From DATHTC01 sp963746805 (lineage in GTDB: Bacteria > Actinomycetota > Thermoleophilia > Gaiellales > Gaiellaceae), in contig CAVVCQ010000008.1 in the NCBI GenBank assembly GCA_963746805.1, forward strand, positions 682,001 to 746,000: DNA of 64,000 bases. The letters run 5' to 3'. The notes beneath the pieces are model-generated. The model saw only the letters and a program-made list of their open reading frames with translations. It had not been told where the DNA came from and did no database searches. A program made the position numbers and the translations under genes. Shown here piece by piece: positions 6,542 through 14,707 of this stretch; the first letter of the stretch is position 1; each line of letters begins with the position of its first letter.

Positions 6542-6922
6542 TCAGATCTCTCGGATCTTCCAGAAGCTGTCCTTGCGGACGATCCTCCCGTCATCGCCGA
6601 ACGTCCAGAGGTCACAGCCGCGCACGTCGATCTGCTCACCGTCGACGGTCGTCCCGGTGAGCGTCCACTCCGAGACGGCGCGGTTCCCGCGGACGAAGTG
6701 GTCGTCGTCTCCGTAGCTCACGTCGGGGATGCCCTCGAAGCGGGCCGAAAGGCCGCGACGCACCTCGTCCTTGCCGACGAAGCGGCGCCCCCAGCGGTCG
6801 GGCCCGCGCGGCGACTCGAACACACAGTCGTCGGCGAAGTGGGCCATGATCGCGTCGAGGTCGTGGGCGTTGAACGCGGCCAGCACCCGCCGCAGCACGT
6901 CGACGTTGCGGTCGACGGACAT
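6542..6922 (-). CDS. SnoaL-like/NTF2-fold protein
   Basis: 126 residues starting at ATG 6920-6922, preceded by AGGAGG at 6-nt spacing (this favours it over the upstream in-frame GTG). The fold is the cone-shaped NTF2/SnoaL family: helix VDVLRRVLAAFNAHDLDAIM, AHFADDCVFESP, FVGKDEVRRGLSARFEGIPD, and the strands EWTLTGTTVDGEQIDVRGCD and LWTFGDDGRIVRKDSFW. Members are ketosteroid-isomerase-like enzymes or binding proteins. Its ribosome site overlaps the end of the 2-oxoacid oxidoreductase beta gene, 10 nt away, so it is probably the last gene of that operon. Confidence 0.85.
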   Translation of the reverse strand: MSVDRNVDVLRRVLAAFNAHDLDAIMAHFADDCVFESPRGPDRWGRRFVGKDEVRRGLSARFEGIPDVSYGDDDHFVRGNRAVSEWTLTGTTVDGEQIDVRGCDLWTFGDDGRIVRKDSFWKIREI

Positions 6923-6932
6923 GGCCACCTCC

Positions 6933-7947
6933 TTACGAGATCTGCCAGGTGTCCCCGGAGGCGACGAGCGCCTTCAAGTCCCCTTCGCCGCGCTCCGCCT
7001 GCGCCTGCTCGATCTGCGACGCCATGAGCTCGTCGTAGACCGGGCGCTCGACATCGCGGAACACGCCGATCGGCGTCGCGCCCACCGTGCCCAGCGTCAG
7101 CCGCGACAGCGCAAACGCGAGTGACGGCTCCTCGTGGTGCTCGTCGTGCCGCAGCAGCGCGTCCTCGCCCACGTCGGCCACGTCCACGACGTGCGCCGAG
7201 CCGTCGTCGCGCTGCACGACGCCCTTCTCGCCGTCCTCGCCGAAGCGGATCGGCTCGCCCTGCCTCAGCACGATCCGGTTCGCCGCGTCGTCCCGCACGA
7301 GATCGAACGCGCCGTCGTTGTAGATGTTGCAGTTCTGGTAGATCTCGACGTAGGCCGACCCCTTGTGCACCAGGGCCTTGCGCAGCACCTCGGTCATCGT
7401 CTTCTTGTCCGTGTCGATCGCGCGCGCGACGAACGTCGCATCGGCCCCGAGCGCGAGCGACAGCGGGTTGAAGGGCTGGTCGATCGAGCCCATCGGCGTC
7501 GACTTCGTCACCTTCCCGCGCTCGCTCGTCGGCGAGTACTGGCCCTTCGTCAGGCCGTAGATCTGGTTGTTGAAGAGCAGGATCTTGAGGTTCACGTTGC
7601 GGCGCAGCGCGTGGATGAGGTGGTTGCCGCCGATCGAGAGCGCGTCGCCGTCACCGGTCACGACCCACACGGACAGGTCCGGCCGCGACGTGGCCAGACC
7701 CGTCGCGATCGCCGGCGCGCGGCCGTGGATCGAGTGCATCCCGTAGGTCTGCATGTAGTACGGGAAGCGCGCGGCGCAGCCGATCCCGCTGACGAACACG
7801 ATCTTCTCGCGCGCGAGCCCGAGCTCCGGCATGAAGCCCTGCACCGCGGCGAGGATCGCGTAGTCGCCGCAGCCCGGGCACCAGCGCACCTCCTGGTCGG
7901 TCTTGAAGTCCTTCGCCGTCAGCGACAGCGCCGTTGCCCTCGCTCAT
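6933..7947 (-). CDS. korB: 2-oxoacid:ferredoxin oxidoreductase beta subunit (5' end frame-broken)
   Basis: TPP-binding subunit. From EVRWCPGCGDYAILAAVQ onward the frame is intact, with FVSGIGCAARFPYY, GDGDALSIGGNHLIHALRRN for Mg-TPP binding, NNQIYGLTKGQYSPTS and the terminal domain. The beta frame has only a GTG near 7889 as a start, yet family members have about 15 more residues. An ATG at 7947 overlapping the previous stop (ATGA) gives MSEGNG and then leaves frame before SLTAKDFKTDQ, so one indel near 7925-7935 is likely. The complex decarboxylates a 2-oxoacid (2-oxoglutarate or pyruvate) to acyl-CoA, reducing ferredoxin. Confidence 0.9.
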
Positions 7948-8348
7948 CGCTCGTTCCCCCGTTTGAAGTTGCCCGTGGCGCGTCGCAGGAGCTCCTGGCG
8001 CGCGTCCTCGTCGGCCGCGTCCGCGCGGGCGAGGAACGACGACGCCCTGGCGCCGCGCAGCGTCGTCACCGTGCGGCCCTGCCAGTCGATGTGCACCTCG
8101 CCGGCCTTCGTCTCGCGGTACGTGAACGTCGTCACGGCACCTCCCTCGCGAGCGACTCGCGGCCTCGTCGCCGTCAGCGCGACGACGCCGCCGCGCACCT
8201 CGACGAGGCCGTCGCTGACCGCGTCGTCCCAGGCGGGATGCCGCGGGCAGTTGCTCGTCCAGGCCTCGACGAGCTCCGCGTACGTCCGCGGCCGAGACGC
8301 GACCCACGCGAGCAGCTCTTGCGTCAGCGGAGCAGGAGTCACGCTCAC
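7944..8348 (-). CDS. Small protein between the two oxidoreductase subunits
   Basis: 134 residues from GTG 8348, overlapping the alpha stop as GTGA; its own stop overlaps the beta start as ATGA, so translation looks coupled on both sides. The N-terminal part (LTQELLAWVASRPRTYAELV, NCPRHPAWDDAVSDGLV) looks like a small helical domain; the C-terminal part (FTYRETKAGEVHIDWQGRTV, ARQELLRRATGNFKRGN) looks like a separate unit. An internal GTG at about 8134 with GGGAGG upstream suggests that the second half may also be made alone as 63 residues. No family recognised. Position implies a role in assembling or regulating the complex. Confidence 0.7.
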   Translation of the reverse strand: MSVTPAPLTQELLAWVASRPRTYAELVEAWTSNCPRHPAWDDAVSDGLVEVRGGVVALTATRPRVAREGGAVTTFTYRETKAGEVHIDWQGRTVTTLRGARASSFLARADAADEDARQELLRRATGNFKRGNER

Positions 8349-10192
8349 AGCATCGCCTCGATCGCCTCCGCGAGCTCCCCGGACCGGAACGGCACCCCGC
8401 GCACGCGGTTGTAGCCCACGGCGTCGACGAGGAACTCCGCCCGCACGAGCTTCAGCAGCTGGCCGAGGTTCATCTCCGGGACGAGCACCTTCGGGTAGCT
8501 GCGCAGCACGTCGCCGGTGTTGCGCGGGAACGGGTTGAGGTAGCGGAGGTGCGCGTGCGCGACCTTGCGCCCGTCGGCCCGGACGCGCCGGCACGCGGCC
8601 TGGATCGGCCCGTACGTGCCGCCCCAGCCGAGCACGAGCAGCTCGGCGTCGCCGTCCGGGTCGTCGACGGCGAGCTCCGGAATGCCGGCCGCGATCCCGG
8701 CCACCTTCTGCGCGCGCAGCCGCACCATGCGGTCGTGGTTGTCGGGGTCGTAGCTCACGTTCCCGCTCCCGTCCTGCTTCTCGAGCCCGCCGATGCGGTG
8801 CTCGAGGCCCGGCGTCCCCGGGATCGCCCACGGCCGGGCGAGCGTCTCCGGGTCGCGCAGATACGGGAGGAACTCTCCGTCCTCCGGGATGTCCGTGGTG
8901 AAGGCCGGGTCGATCGGCGGCAGCGAGTCGACGTCGGGGATGAGCCACGGCTCGGCGCCGTTCGCGAGGTACGCGTCCGAGAGGAGGTACACCGGCGTCC
9001 GGTACGTGAGCGCGATCCGCGCCGCCTCGATCGCGACGTCGAAGCAGTCCGACGGCGTCGCGGGCGCGAGGACCGGCACCGGCGACTCGGAGTTCCGGCC
9101 GAAGAGCACCATCAGCAGGTCGGCCTGCTCCGGCTTCGTCGGCATCCCGGTCGAGGGGCCGGCGCGCTGGATGTCGAGGACGAGCAGCGGCAGCTCGAGC
9201 ATCACGCCCAGGCCGATCGTCTCGGACTTGAGGACGATGCCCGGCCCGGCCGAGGTCGTCACCCCGAGCGCTCCTCCGAACGCCGCCCCCAGCGCGGCAC
9301 CGGCCGCGGCGATCTCGTCCTCTGCCTGGAACGTGCGCACGCCGAAGGCCTTGTGCCGCGCGAGCTCCTCGAGGATCGACGACGCGGGCGTGATCGGGTA
9401 CGCCCCGAGGAAGAGGTCGAGGCCGCTCTTCACCGAGGCGGCGATGAGCCCGTACGCGAGCGCGGTGTTGCCGGTGATCTGCCGGTAGACGCCCGGCGCG
9501 AGCTTCGCCGGCTTCACCTCGTACGAGACGACGAAGTCCTCGCTCGTCTCGCCGTAGTGGTAGCCGGACATGAACGCGCGCGTGTTCGCCTCGACGATTT
9601 CCGGGCGCGTCGCGAACTTCGTGGCGATGAAGTCGACGGTGTGCTCGGTCGCGCGACCGTAGAGCCACGACATGAGCCCGAGCGCGAAGAAGTTCTTCGA
9701 GCGCTCGGCCTCGCGCGAGGTGATTCCCTCGACGCTCTTCAGCGCCTCGACGGTCATCGACGTGAGCGGGATCGCGTGCAACTTGAACTGCGAGAGTGAG
9801 CCGTCGTCGATCGGCGAGGCGTCGTAGCCGGCCTTCTTCAGGTTGCGCTCGCTGAAGGCGTCGCGGTTGACGATCAGCGTGCCGCCCTCGGGCAGGTCCT
9901 TCACGTTCGTGCGCAGCGCGGCCGGGTTCATCGCCACGAGCACGTTCGGCTGGTCGCCGGGCGTGAGGATGTCGTGGTCGGCGAAGTGGAGCTGGAAGCC
10001 GGAGACGCCCGGGAGCGAGCCGGCCGGGGCGCGGATCTCCGCCGGGAAGTCCGGCAGCGTCGCGAGGTCGTTGCCGCGCATCGCCGTCTCGGCCGTGAAG
10101 CGGTCCCCGGTGAGCTGCATCCCGTCACCGGAGTCGCCCGCGAACCTGATGATCACACGGTCGAGCTCCTGCACCGGCTTCTGGGCGGACAT
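8345..10192 (-). CDS. korA: 2-oxoacid:ferredoxin oxidoreductase, fused gamma-alpha subunit
   Basis: 615 residues. The gamma domain comes first (residues ~10-190: FAGDSGDGMQLTGDRF, DFPAEIRAPAGSLPGVSGFQ), then the alpha pyrimidine-binding domain (~215-450: FLGAYPITPASSILEELARH, FQAEDEIAAAGAALGAAFGG, TTSAGPGIVLKSETIGLG) and the domain with LLVLGWGGTYGPIQAACR. This gamma-alpha fusion with a separate beta is the two-subunit KorAB/OorAB-type layout found in actinobacteria. Substrate (2-oxoglutarate versus pyruvate) cannot be settled from sequence. First gene of an operon with the small linker protein, beta and the SnoaL-like protein. Confidence 0.93.
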   Translation of the reverse strand: MSAQKPVQELDRVIIRFAGDSGDGMQLTGDRFTAETAMRGNDLATLPDFPAEIRAPAGSLPGVSGFQLHFADHDILTPGDQPNVLVAMNPAALRTNVKDLPEGGTLIVNRDAFSERNLKKAGYDASPIDDGSLSQFKLHAIPLTSMTVEALKSVEGITSREAERSKNFFALGLMSWLYGRATEHTVDFIATKFATRPEIVEANTRAFMSGYHYGETSEDFVVSYEVKPAKLAPGVYRQITGNTALAYGLIAASVKSGLDLFLGAYPITPASSILEELARHKAFGVRTFQAEDEIAAAGAALGAAFGGALGVTTSAGPGIVLKSETIGLGVMLELPLLVLDIQRAGPSTGMPTKPEQADLLMVLFGRNSESPVPVLAPATPSDCFDVAIEAARIALTYRTPVYLLSDAYLANGAEPWLIPDVDSLPPIDPAFTTDIPEDGEFLPYLRDPETLARPWAIPGTPGLEHRIGGLEKQDGSGNVSYDPDNHDRMVRLRAQKVAGIAAGIPELAVDDPDGDAELLVLGWGGTYGPIQAACRRVRADGRKVAHAHLRYLNPFPRNTGDVLRSYPKVLVPEMNLGQLLKLVRAEFLVDAVGYNRVRGVPFRSGELAEAIEAML

Positions 10193-10472
10193 CCTTCGCT
10201 CAACCGTAGCAGCGCCCTTGCCCCTTCTTCACACCCTGTCCCGTAGCGTGGGAGCGACCGACGACCGCAACGGAAGGAGCCGTCCGTGCACCACCCGACT
10301 GCTCGGCCACGCCGTCGCCCGCGAGCGGCACCTCGACCAGGCCCGTCGCCACTCCCGCGGCCTCGCGCGCGTCCTCGACGACAGCCGCCGGCCCTGCGGC
10401 CGCGATCCGCTCGACCGACCCACAGGTGGCCGCGCCGTGGCCGGTGCAGCCGCCGCCCGAGATCGACGTGGA
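10193..10472. other. 280-bp gap with a possible short gene
   Basis: Between the korA start and the end of the GNAT gene. On the plus strand a GGAAGGAG ribosome-site-like element (10271-10278) precedes GTG 10286. The frame after it is low-complexity and Arg/Pro rich, and no frame gives a convincing protein. One frame ends PPPEIDVD before TAG 10477. It could hold a short gene with a frame break, or only korA upstream sequence. Confidence 0.3.
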
Positions 10473-10964
10473 CTAGGCCGGGTCGCGAAGCTCGCCGGCG
10501 AGCATGTCCATGAGGAAGCCGTCGTGGAACGTCCCGTCGGGGCCGCGCTCGTACTCCCGCATCACGCCGACCGGCTGGAAGCCGACGCGCTCGTAGGCGC
10601 GGATCGCGCGCGTGTTGGCCGCGGCCGGATCGATGGTGATCCGGTGGTGCCCACGGTCCTCGAAGAGGTGGCGCGCGAGCGTGCGCACCGCGTCCGGTCC
10701 GAGTCCCTGGTCCTGGAACGCCGTGGCGAGGAAGACGTCGATGCCGGCGTGGCGGTAGTCGGGTTCGTCCTCCTCCCAGTACTGGATCGCGCCCGCGACC
10801 TCACCGTCGACATCGATCACGAACGACGGCGAGTCGTCCAGCTCGTCGTCCCCGCCCCACCAGCGCGCGACCTCGGGCTCCCGCAGGATCTCCCGCAGCC
10901 GCTGCTCGTCCTCCGGCTCGACCGGACGGAGGGTGACCCGCTCGCCTCGAAGCACGTCCGCCAC
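10473..10964 (-). CDS. RimJ/RimL-type GNAT acetyltransferase (AAC(6')-like)
   Basis: 163 residues from GTG 10964. N-terminal LRGERVTLRPVEPEDEQRL and EPEVARWWGG are typical of the RimL/AAC(6')-Ib-like group. The core is FVIDVDGEVAGAIQYWEED, GIDVFLATAFQDQGLGPDAV (acetyl-CoA loop QDQGLG) and HHRITIDPAAANTRAIRAYE, then RVGFQPVGVMREYE. Could acetylate an aminoglycoside, a small molecule or a protein N-terminus; no basis to choose. A possible -10 (AAGGAT) sits about 7 nt before the start, suggesting a leaderless message. Divergent from the short frame at 11026, with an inverted repeat between them. Confidence 0.85.
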   Translation of the reverse strand: MADVLRGERVTLRPVEPEDEQRLREILREPEVARWWGGDDELDDSPSFVIDVDGEVAGAIQYWEEDEPDYRHAGIDVFLATAFQDQGLGPDAVRTLARHLFEDRGHHRITIDPAAANTRAIRAYERVGFQPVGVMREYERGPDGTFHDGFLMDMLAGELRDPA

Positions 10965-10995
10965 GTCGCCAATCCTTAACCGAAATCGAACCCGT

Positions 10996-11013
10996 GGCTC
11001 AGACCTGTGAGCC
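10996..11013. promoter_or_regulatory. Inverted repeat in a divergent promoter region
   Basis: GGCTCA-GACCTG-TGAGCC, perfect 6-bp arms with a 6-nt centre, placed between the GNAT start (10964) and the -10-like TAGATT (11015-11020) of the short plus-strand frame. Candidate operator; no cognate regulator known. Confidence 0.4.
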
Positions 11014-11025
11014 TAGATTCTCGAC

Positions 11026-11130
11026 ATGAAGACCGCTCTCTCCCGCGCAGTCACCTCCGCCCTGCTCCGCCTCGCCGACAAGGTCGAGGGCCGCGAGACC
11101 TGGGCGGCGCCGACGCAGCCGACCCGCTAG
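11026..11130 (+). CDS. Short peptide gene candidate, 34 residues
   Basis: ATG 11026 follows TAGATT by 5 nt, fitting a leaderless start, and the frame ends at TAG 11128. The product starts MKTALSRAVTSALLRLADKV and ends with a Pro/Thr tail. An amphipathic helix is possible; no family recognised. It stops 1 nt before the convergent gene's stop, a tight packing that slightly favours a real gene. Confidence 0.35.
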   Translation: MKTALSRAVTSALLRLADKVEGRETWAAPTQPTR

Positions 11131-11131
11131 C

Positions 11132-11374
11132 TCACTCCGCGCCGACGCGCGTCCGGACGACGGTGAGCCCCCACGCCTCGCCCGAGGCGAAGAGCTCGTC
11201 CGGATCGACGTCGCCCAGCCAGCCGAGGAAGTGCCGTTCGGGATTGTCCTCGGTGCTGCCGTAGACCGCGGGCCACTCCCGCGGGCGCTCGTCGGCCGCG
11301 GCGCCCCGCTCGGCGTCGTCGCGGCGGCGCTCGGCCTCCTCGGCGACCGGTCCCTCCTCGTAGCCGCGCGGCAT
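11132..11374 (-). CDS. Small hypothetical protein, 80 residues
   Basis: ATG at 11372-11374 on the minus strand. The N-terminal 30 residues are acidic/basic low complexity (RGYEEGPVAEEAERRRDDAE); the C-terminal half looks ordered: PAVYGSTEDNPERHFLGWL, GDVDPDELFASGEAWGLTVV. That part reads like a small conserved domain, but I cannot name it. No clear ribosome site. Its start lies 28 nt from the divergent VOC gene start at 11402. Confidence 0.5.
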   Translation of the reverse strand: MPRGYEEGPVAEEAERRRDDAERGAAADERPREWPAVYGSTEDNPERHFLGWLGDVDPDELFASGEAWGLTVVRTRVGAE

Positions 11375-11401
11375 GTCCCGAAGGGTACGCTCGGACCGAT
11401 C

Positions 11402-12230
11402 GTGTCGCTTCCGGCCGAGACGAGGATGGGCGGCGTGCACCTGACGGTCTCCGAGCTCGCGCGTTCGGTGGACTTCTGGCGCGACGCCGTCGGCCTCGAG
11501 GTGCTCGAGCAGGGCGCCGGCCGCGCGTCCCTCGGCTCGGACGGGCACGAGCTGCTGGCGCTCGTCGAGGAGCCCGGCGCCCGGCCCGCGGACGGCTTCA
11601 CCGGCCTCTTCCATGTCGCCCTGCTCGTGCCGGAGCGTCCGGCGCTCGCCGCCTGGCTCGCGCACGCGGGGCGGGAGCGGATCCCGCTGCAGGGCCTCTC
11701 CGACCACTTCGTCAGCGAGGCGATCTACCTCGGCGACCCGGACGGGCACGGGATCGAGATCTACGCCGACCGGCCGCGCGAGTCGTGGGAGGGGCAGGTC
11801 GAGCGGCTCGACGACGCTCCCGCTCGACGTCGACGACCTGCTCGGCGAGCTCGACGACCCGGAGACCGCGCCGTTCGACGGCCTGCCCGCAGGGACGACC
11901 GTCGGCCACGTGCACCTCCGCGTCGCCGACGTCCCGCAGAGCATCGCCTTCTACCGCGACACGCTCGGCTTCGACCTGATGGCCACCTACGGCGACCAGG
12001 CTGCCTTCCTCGCCGCCGGCGGCTACCACCACCACGTCGGCGCGAACACGTGGCAGAGCCTCGGTGCGCCGCCGGCTCCCGAGGGAACGGCGCGGCTCCT
12101 CCAGGCGACGATCGTCCTCCCGGAGGCGGCGCGCGACGAGCTCGCGGGACGGCTCGAGGCGGAGGAGACGCCGGACGGGCCACTCGTGCGCGACCCGTCC
12201 GGGAATCGCGTGCTGCTCGCTGCGGCCTAG
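11402..12230 (+). CDS. Two-domain VOC dioxygenase (CatE-like), frame broken
   Basis: From GTG 11402 the first VOC domain reads LPAETRMGGVHLTVSELARS, FWRDAVGLEVLEQ, then GLFHVALLVPERPALAAWL and YLGDPDGHGIEIYADRPRE, the layout of catechol-2,3-dioxygenase-like CatE proteins. At about 11815 the second domain continues in another frame: TLPLDVDDLLGELD, GHVHLRVADVPQSIAFYRDT, GGYHHHVGANTW and PSGNRVLL. One extra or missing base would restore about 275 residues. The metal ligands (GHVHL His, YHHHVG His and a terminal Glu/Asp) look present. Extradiol ring cleavage or glyoxalase-type activity is likely. Its stop overlaps that of the convergent hydrolase. Confidence 0.85.
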
Positions 12231-12802
12231 CGTCCCGTCGCGTCGAGGAATGCCAGGACACGCTCGGTGAGCAACGCCGCAGCGGCGGCGTCGTATGCAG
12301 GAAGCGAGGAGTCGACGAAGAGGTGCTCCTCCCCCGGATAGAGGAACAACGCGGCCCGATCGGTCGAGTCGACGAGGGCCCGTGCGGCCTCGAGGTCCTC
12401 GTCGAAGAACGGATCGCCGTCCTTGCCGTGCACCTGCACCGGGACGTCCTCGGGCCACGAGTCCCCGAACTCCGACACCGGGAGGCACCCGGAGATGAGC
12501 AAGGCTCCGCGGGCGCCCGGCCGCGTCTGCGCAAGCTGCTGGGCGGCCATGACGCCGAACGAGAAGCCGGCGTAGACGGCCCCGGGGCCGTGACCGTCGG
12601 CCGCAGCCACGCCGCGCTCGGCCAGAGCGCCGAAACCGGTCTCGCGGGCGAACGCCATGCCCTCCTCGATCGTGCCGAACGTGCGCCCGTCGAAGAGGTC
12701 GGGCGTGTGGACGGTGTGCCGCGCCTGCCGCAGCTCGTCCGCGAACGATCGCACTCCCTCGGTCAGCCCTTGAACGTGGTGGTACAGCACGACCTCGGTC
12801 AC
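12227..12802 (-). CDS. Dienelactone hydrolase-family alpha/beta hydrolase
   Basis: 191 residues from GTG 12802, chosen for GGGAGG upstream rather than longer in-frame starts. Nucleophile Ser81 lies in YAGFSFGVMAAQQLA (classical dienelactone hydrolases use Cys here), with HGKDGDPFFDEDLEAARALV supplying the acid region and PGEEHLFVDSSLPAYD the catalytic His. Short Met/Ala loops match the DLH fold. Reaction probably hydrolysis of a lactone or ester. Divergent from a winged-helix regulator across a short region with tandem and inverted repeats, so that regulator may control it. Confidence 0.88.
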   Translation of the reverse strand: MTEVVLYHHVQGLTEGVRSFADELRQARHTVHTPDLFDGRTFGTIEEGMAFARETGFGALAERGVAAADGHGPGAVYAGFSFGVMAAQQLAQTRPGARGALLISGCLPVSEFGDSWPEDVPVQVHGKDGDPFFDEDLEAARALVDSTDRAALFLYPGEEHLFVDSSLPAYDAAAAALLTERVLAFLDATGR

Positions 12803-12820
12803 CTCGGAACCTCCCTGAGC

Positions 12821-12866
12821 GATTGATCCATGATTGATCCATGAATTTGGAACATTCAGCAATGTT
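12821..12866. promoter_or_regulatory. Tandem 11-bp repeat plus inverted repeat between hydrolase and regulator
   Basis: ATTGATCCATG occurs twice in tandem (12822-12832 and 12833-12843), one helical turn apart. It is followed by the perfect inverted repeat AACATT-CAGC-AATGTT (12851-12866). This unusually AT-rich stretch lies between the divergent starts at 12802 and 12880 and is a good candidate for the regulator's operators and both promoters. Confidence 0.55.
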
Positions 12867-12879
12867 AGTCTGTTCGACG

Positions 12880-13470
12880 GTGTCGCGCAACCCGTCTCCC
12901 CCGGACTACGACCTCGCAGACCGGATCGCGCTCACCACGCCGTCCCAGGTGAAGGCGATCGGCCATCCCCTCCGCACCACGATCCTGGGCTTGCTCCACG
13001 AGCGGGCGGCGACCGTGACCGAGCTGGCGGTCGCGGTCGAACGACCGAAGAGCACGGTCGCGCACCATGTCAAGGTCCTCACCCAGGCCGGGCTCGTGCG
13101 CGTGGTGAGGACCCGGCGCGTACGGGCGATCGAAGAGCGCTTCTACGGCCGCACGGCACGGATGTTCTACGTCGGAGTCGAGCGCAGCCCGGACGGCGAC
13201 GAGCTGCCTCGGGACTTCAACGACTTCGAGGTCGCCGCTGGCGAGTCGGCCACGGCGTTCCGGGACGGGAAGCTGTGGGGCTTCATCCGACACGCCCGGA
13301 TCTCGGAGGCGCAGGCCTCGGAGTTCTGGGAGCGGATGGCGGAGCTGGTGACGGCGTTCGAGCAGCTACCGCGGTCGGGCGAGACGGTGTACGGATTCGC
13401 GGTCGGCGTGTATCCCACCGACCATCCGACCCTGCCGGCCGGCGGGACCGAGACGCCGCCCGGGCGCTAG
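12880..13470 (+). CDS. Winged-helix (ArsR-type) transcriptional regulator
   Basis: 196 residues from GTG 12880 (SRNPSPPDYDLADRI); longer starts at ATG 12841 and 12862 would place the candidate operator inside the gene. The winged helix is clear: QVKAIGHPLRTTILGLLHER, then ATVTELAVAVERPKSTVAHH (recognition helix) and VKVLTQAGLVRVVRTRRVRA (wing). The C-terminal half (RFYGRTARMFYVGVE, SATAFRDGKLWGFIRHARIS, AELVTAFEQL) is typical of actinobacterial HTH proteins with an unknown effector domain. Probably controls the divergent dienelactone hydrolase. Its stop overlaps the end of the convergent Ig-repeat gene. Confidence 0.88.
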   Translation: MSRNPSPPDYDLADRIALTTPSQVKAIGHPLRTTILGLLHERAATVTELAVAVERPKSTVAHHVKVLTQAGLVRVVRTRRVRAIEERFYGRTARMFYVGVERSPDGDELPRDFNDFEVAAGESATAFRDGKLWGFIRHARISEAQASEFWERMAELVTAFEQLPRSGETVYGFAVGVYPTDHPTLPAGGTETPPGR

Positions 13471-14660
13471 CGGCGGACGAGCAGCGAGTAGGCCCGGGTG
13501 GCCGTGACCTTGTAGCCGTCGGTCACCCGCACGACGACGCGGAAGCGGCCGAGGGCGCGCGGCGTCCCCACGAGCACGCCGTTCACCTGCAGGCGCAGGC
13601 CGACGGGCAGCCGGCCTGACACGATCTGGAAGCGCTTCTTGCCGACGCCGCCCTCGGTCGCGAGCTGGAACGAGGTGCGCACGCCGCGCACGTGGAGCGG
13701 CAGCGAACGGGTGGCGAGCGCAATCGGCGCGTTGACGACGAGCTGCGTCTGCACCGTGGCGCTGCGGCCGTCGCGGTCGGCGACCTTGAGCGCGAGCGTG
13801 TACGTCCCGGCCTGCGCCGGCGTGCCGGCGAGCGCGCCCGTCGCCGCGTCGAGTGAGACGCCGACGGGGAGCGAGCCCGAGGCGAGCGACCACGTGTGCG
13901 GGGCGATGCCTCCTGCGTACGCCGGCCGCAGCGCCAGCGCCACACCCTGCTCGGCCTGCTTCGTCGCCTGGATCGAGGCCGTCACGCCCTCACGCACGGC
14001 GATCGTGAACGTCTTCTGCGCCGCGCCGCCGCCGGCCTGGACGCGAACCGTGAACGTGTAGTCGCCCGCGATCGTGGCCCGGCCGCTGAGCGTCCCGTCG
14101 CCGGCGAGCTGGATGCCCACCGGGAGGACGCCGCCGGCGACGCTCCACGACTGCGAGCCGCCACCCGAGGCCGTGAGCCGGGTCGAGTACGCGGCACCGG
14201 TGTCGGCACCCGGGACCGCGTTCTGCTGGATCGAGAGCGACGGCGCCGCCGGGGGCGCGGGCGGGTTCACCGGAGGCGGCGAGCCGCCGCCTGGCCCCGT
14301 GACGCGGATGACCCAGTCCTCCTCGGTGCTGTCGTTGCTGCACTCGGGCCACTGGCTCCCGGCGATGATCCAGAACGGGAACTCGCCGGCCGTGGTCGGT
14401 GTCCCCTCGATCCGCCAGCTGTCCTGCGTCTTGTCGCTCGGCCCGCCGGCGAGGTGGAGGCCCGGCGGCAGCGAGCCGGGGCCGATCCGCATCGTCACGA
14501 GCAGGCAGCCGCCCGCCATCGAGAGCTGGTGCGAGTACGGCTGCCCGACGACGCCGACCGGGACGAGGCGCGCCTCGTCGGTGAAGCGGAAGGCGAGCGC
14601 GCCGGGCGCGAAGACGGCCGCGAGTGCCGCGGCAGCGGTGAGCGAGACGACGAGACGCAT
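13467..14660 (-). CDS. Secreted putative Ig-repeat (He_PIG type) protein
   Basis: 397 residues. Signal peptide at 1-23 (LVVSLTAAAALAAVFAPGALA). Then about four repeats of the putative-Ig type: each has a 'GxAYSxxLxAxGG...W.....LP.G..L...G.L.G.P...G.Y.F.V.V.D' pattern, seen as LPPGLHLAGGPSDKT, LPVGIQLAGDGTLSGRATIA, LPVGVSLDAATGALAGTPAQ and LPVGLRLQVNGVLVGTPRAL. A Pro-rich linker (GGGSPPPVNPPAPPAAPS) separates repeat 1 from the rest. Likely exported, surface or extracellular adhesion/binding role; no enzyme domain. Monocistronic. Confidence 0.85.
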   Translation of the reverse strand: MRLVVSLTAAAALAAVFAPGALAFRFTDEARLVPVGVVGQPYSHQLSMAGGCLLVTMRIGPGSLPPGLHLAGGPSDKTQDSWRIEGTPTTAGEFPFWIIAGSQWPECSNDSTEEDWVIRVTGPGGGSPPPVNPPAPPAAPSLSIQQNAVPGADTGAAYSTRLTASGGGSQSWSVAGGVLPVGIQLAGDGTLSGRATIAGDYTFTVRVQAGGGAAQKTFTIAVREGVTASIQATKQAEQGVALALRPAYAGGIAPHTWSLASGSLPVGVSLDAATGALAGTPAQAGTYTLALKVADRDGRSATVQTQLVVNAPIALATRSLPLHVRGVRTSFQLATEGGVGKKRFQIVSGRLPVGLRLQVNGVLVGTPRALGRFRVVVRVTDGYKVTATRAYSLLVRR

Positions 14661-14707
14661 GTGAGACCCCTTGTGGTTTCGATCCGTGCGACGACTTCCC
14701 TAGCGGC

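Noticed and set aside
11132..11944. 270-residue minus-strand frame opposite the VOC dioxygenase
   Set aside because: Only its last 80 residues look protein-like; the rest is antisense to the dioxygenase.
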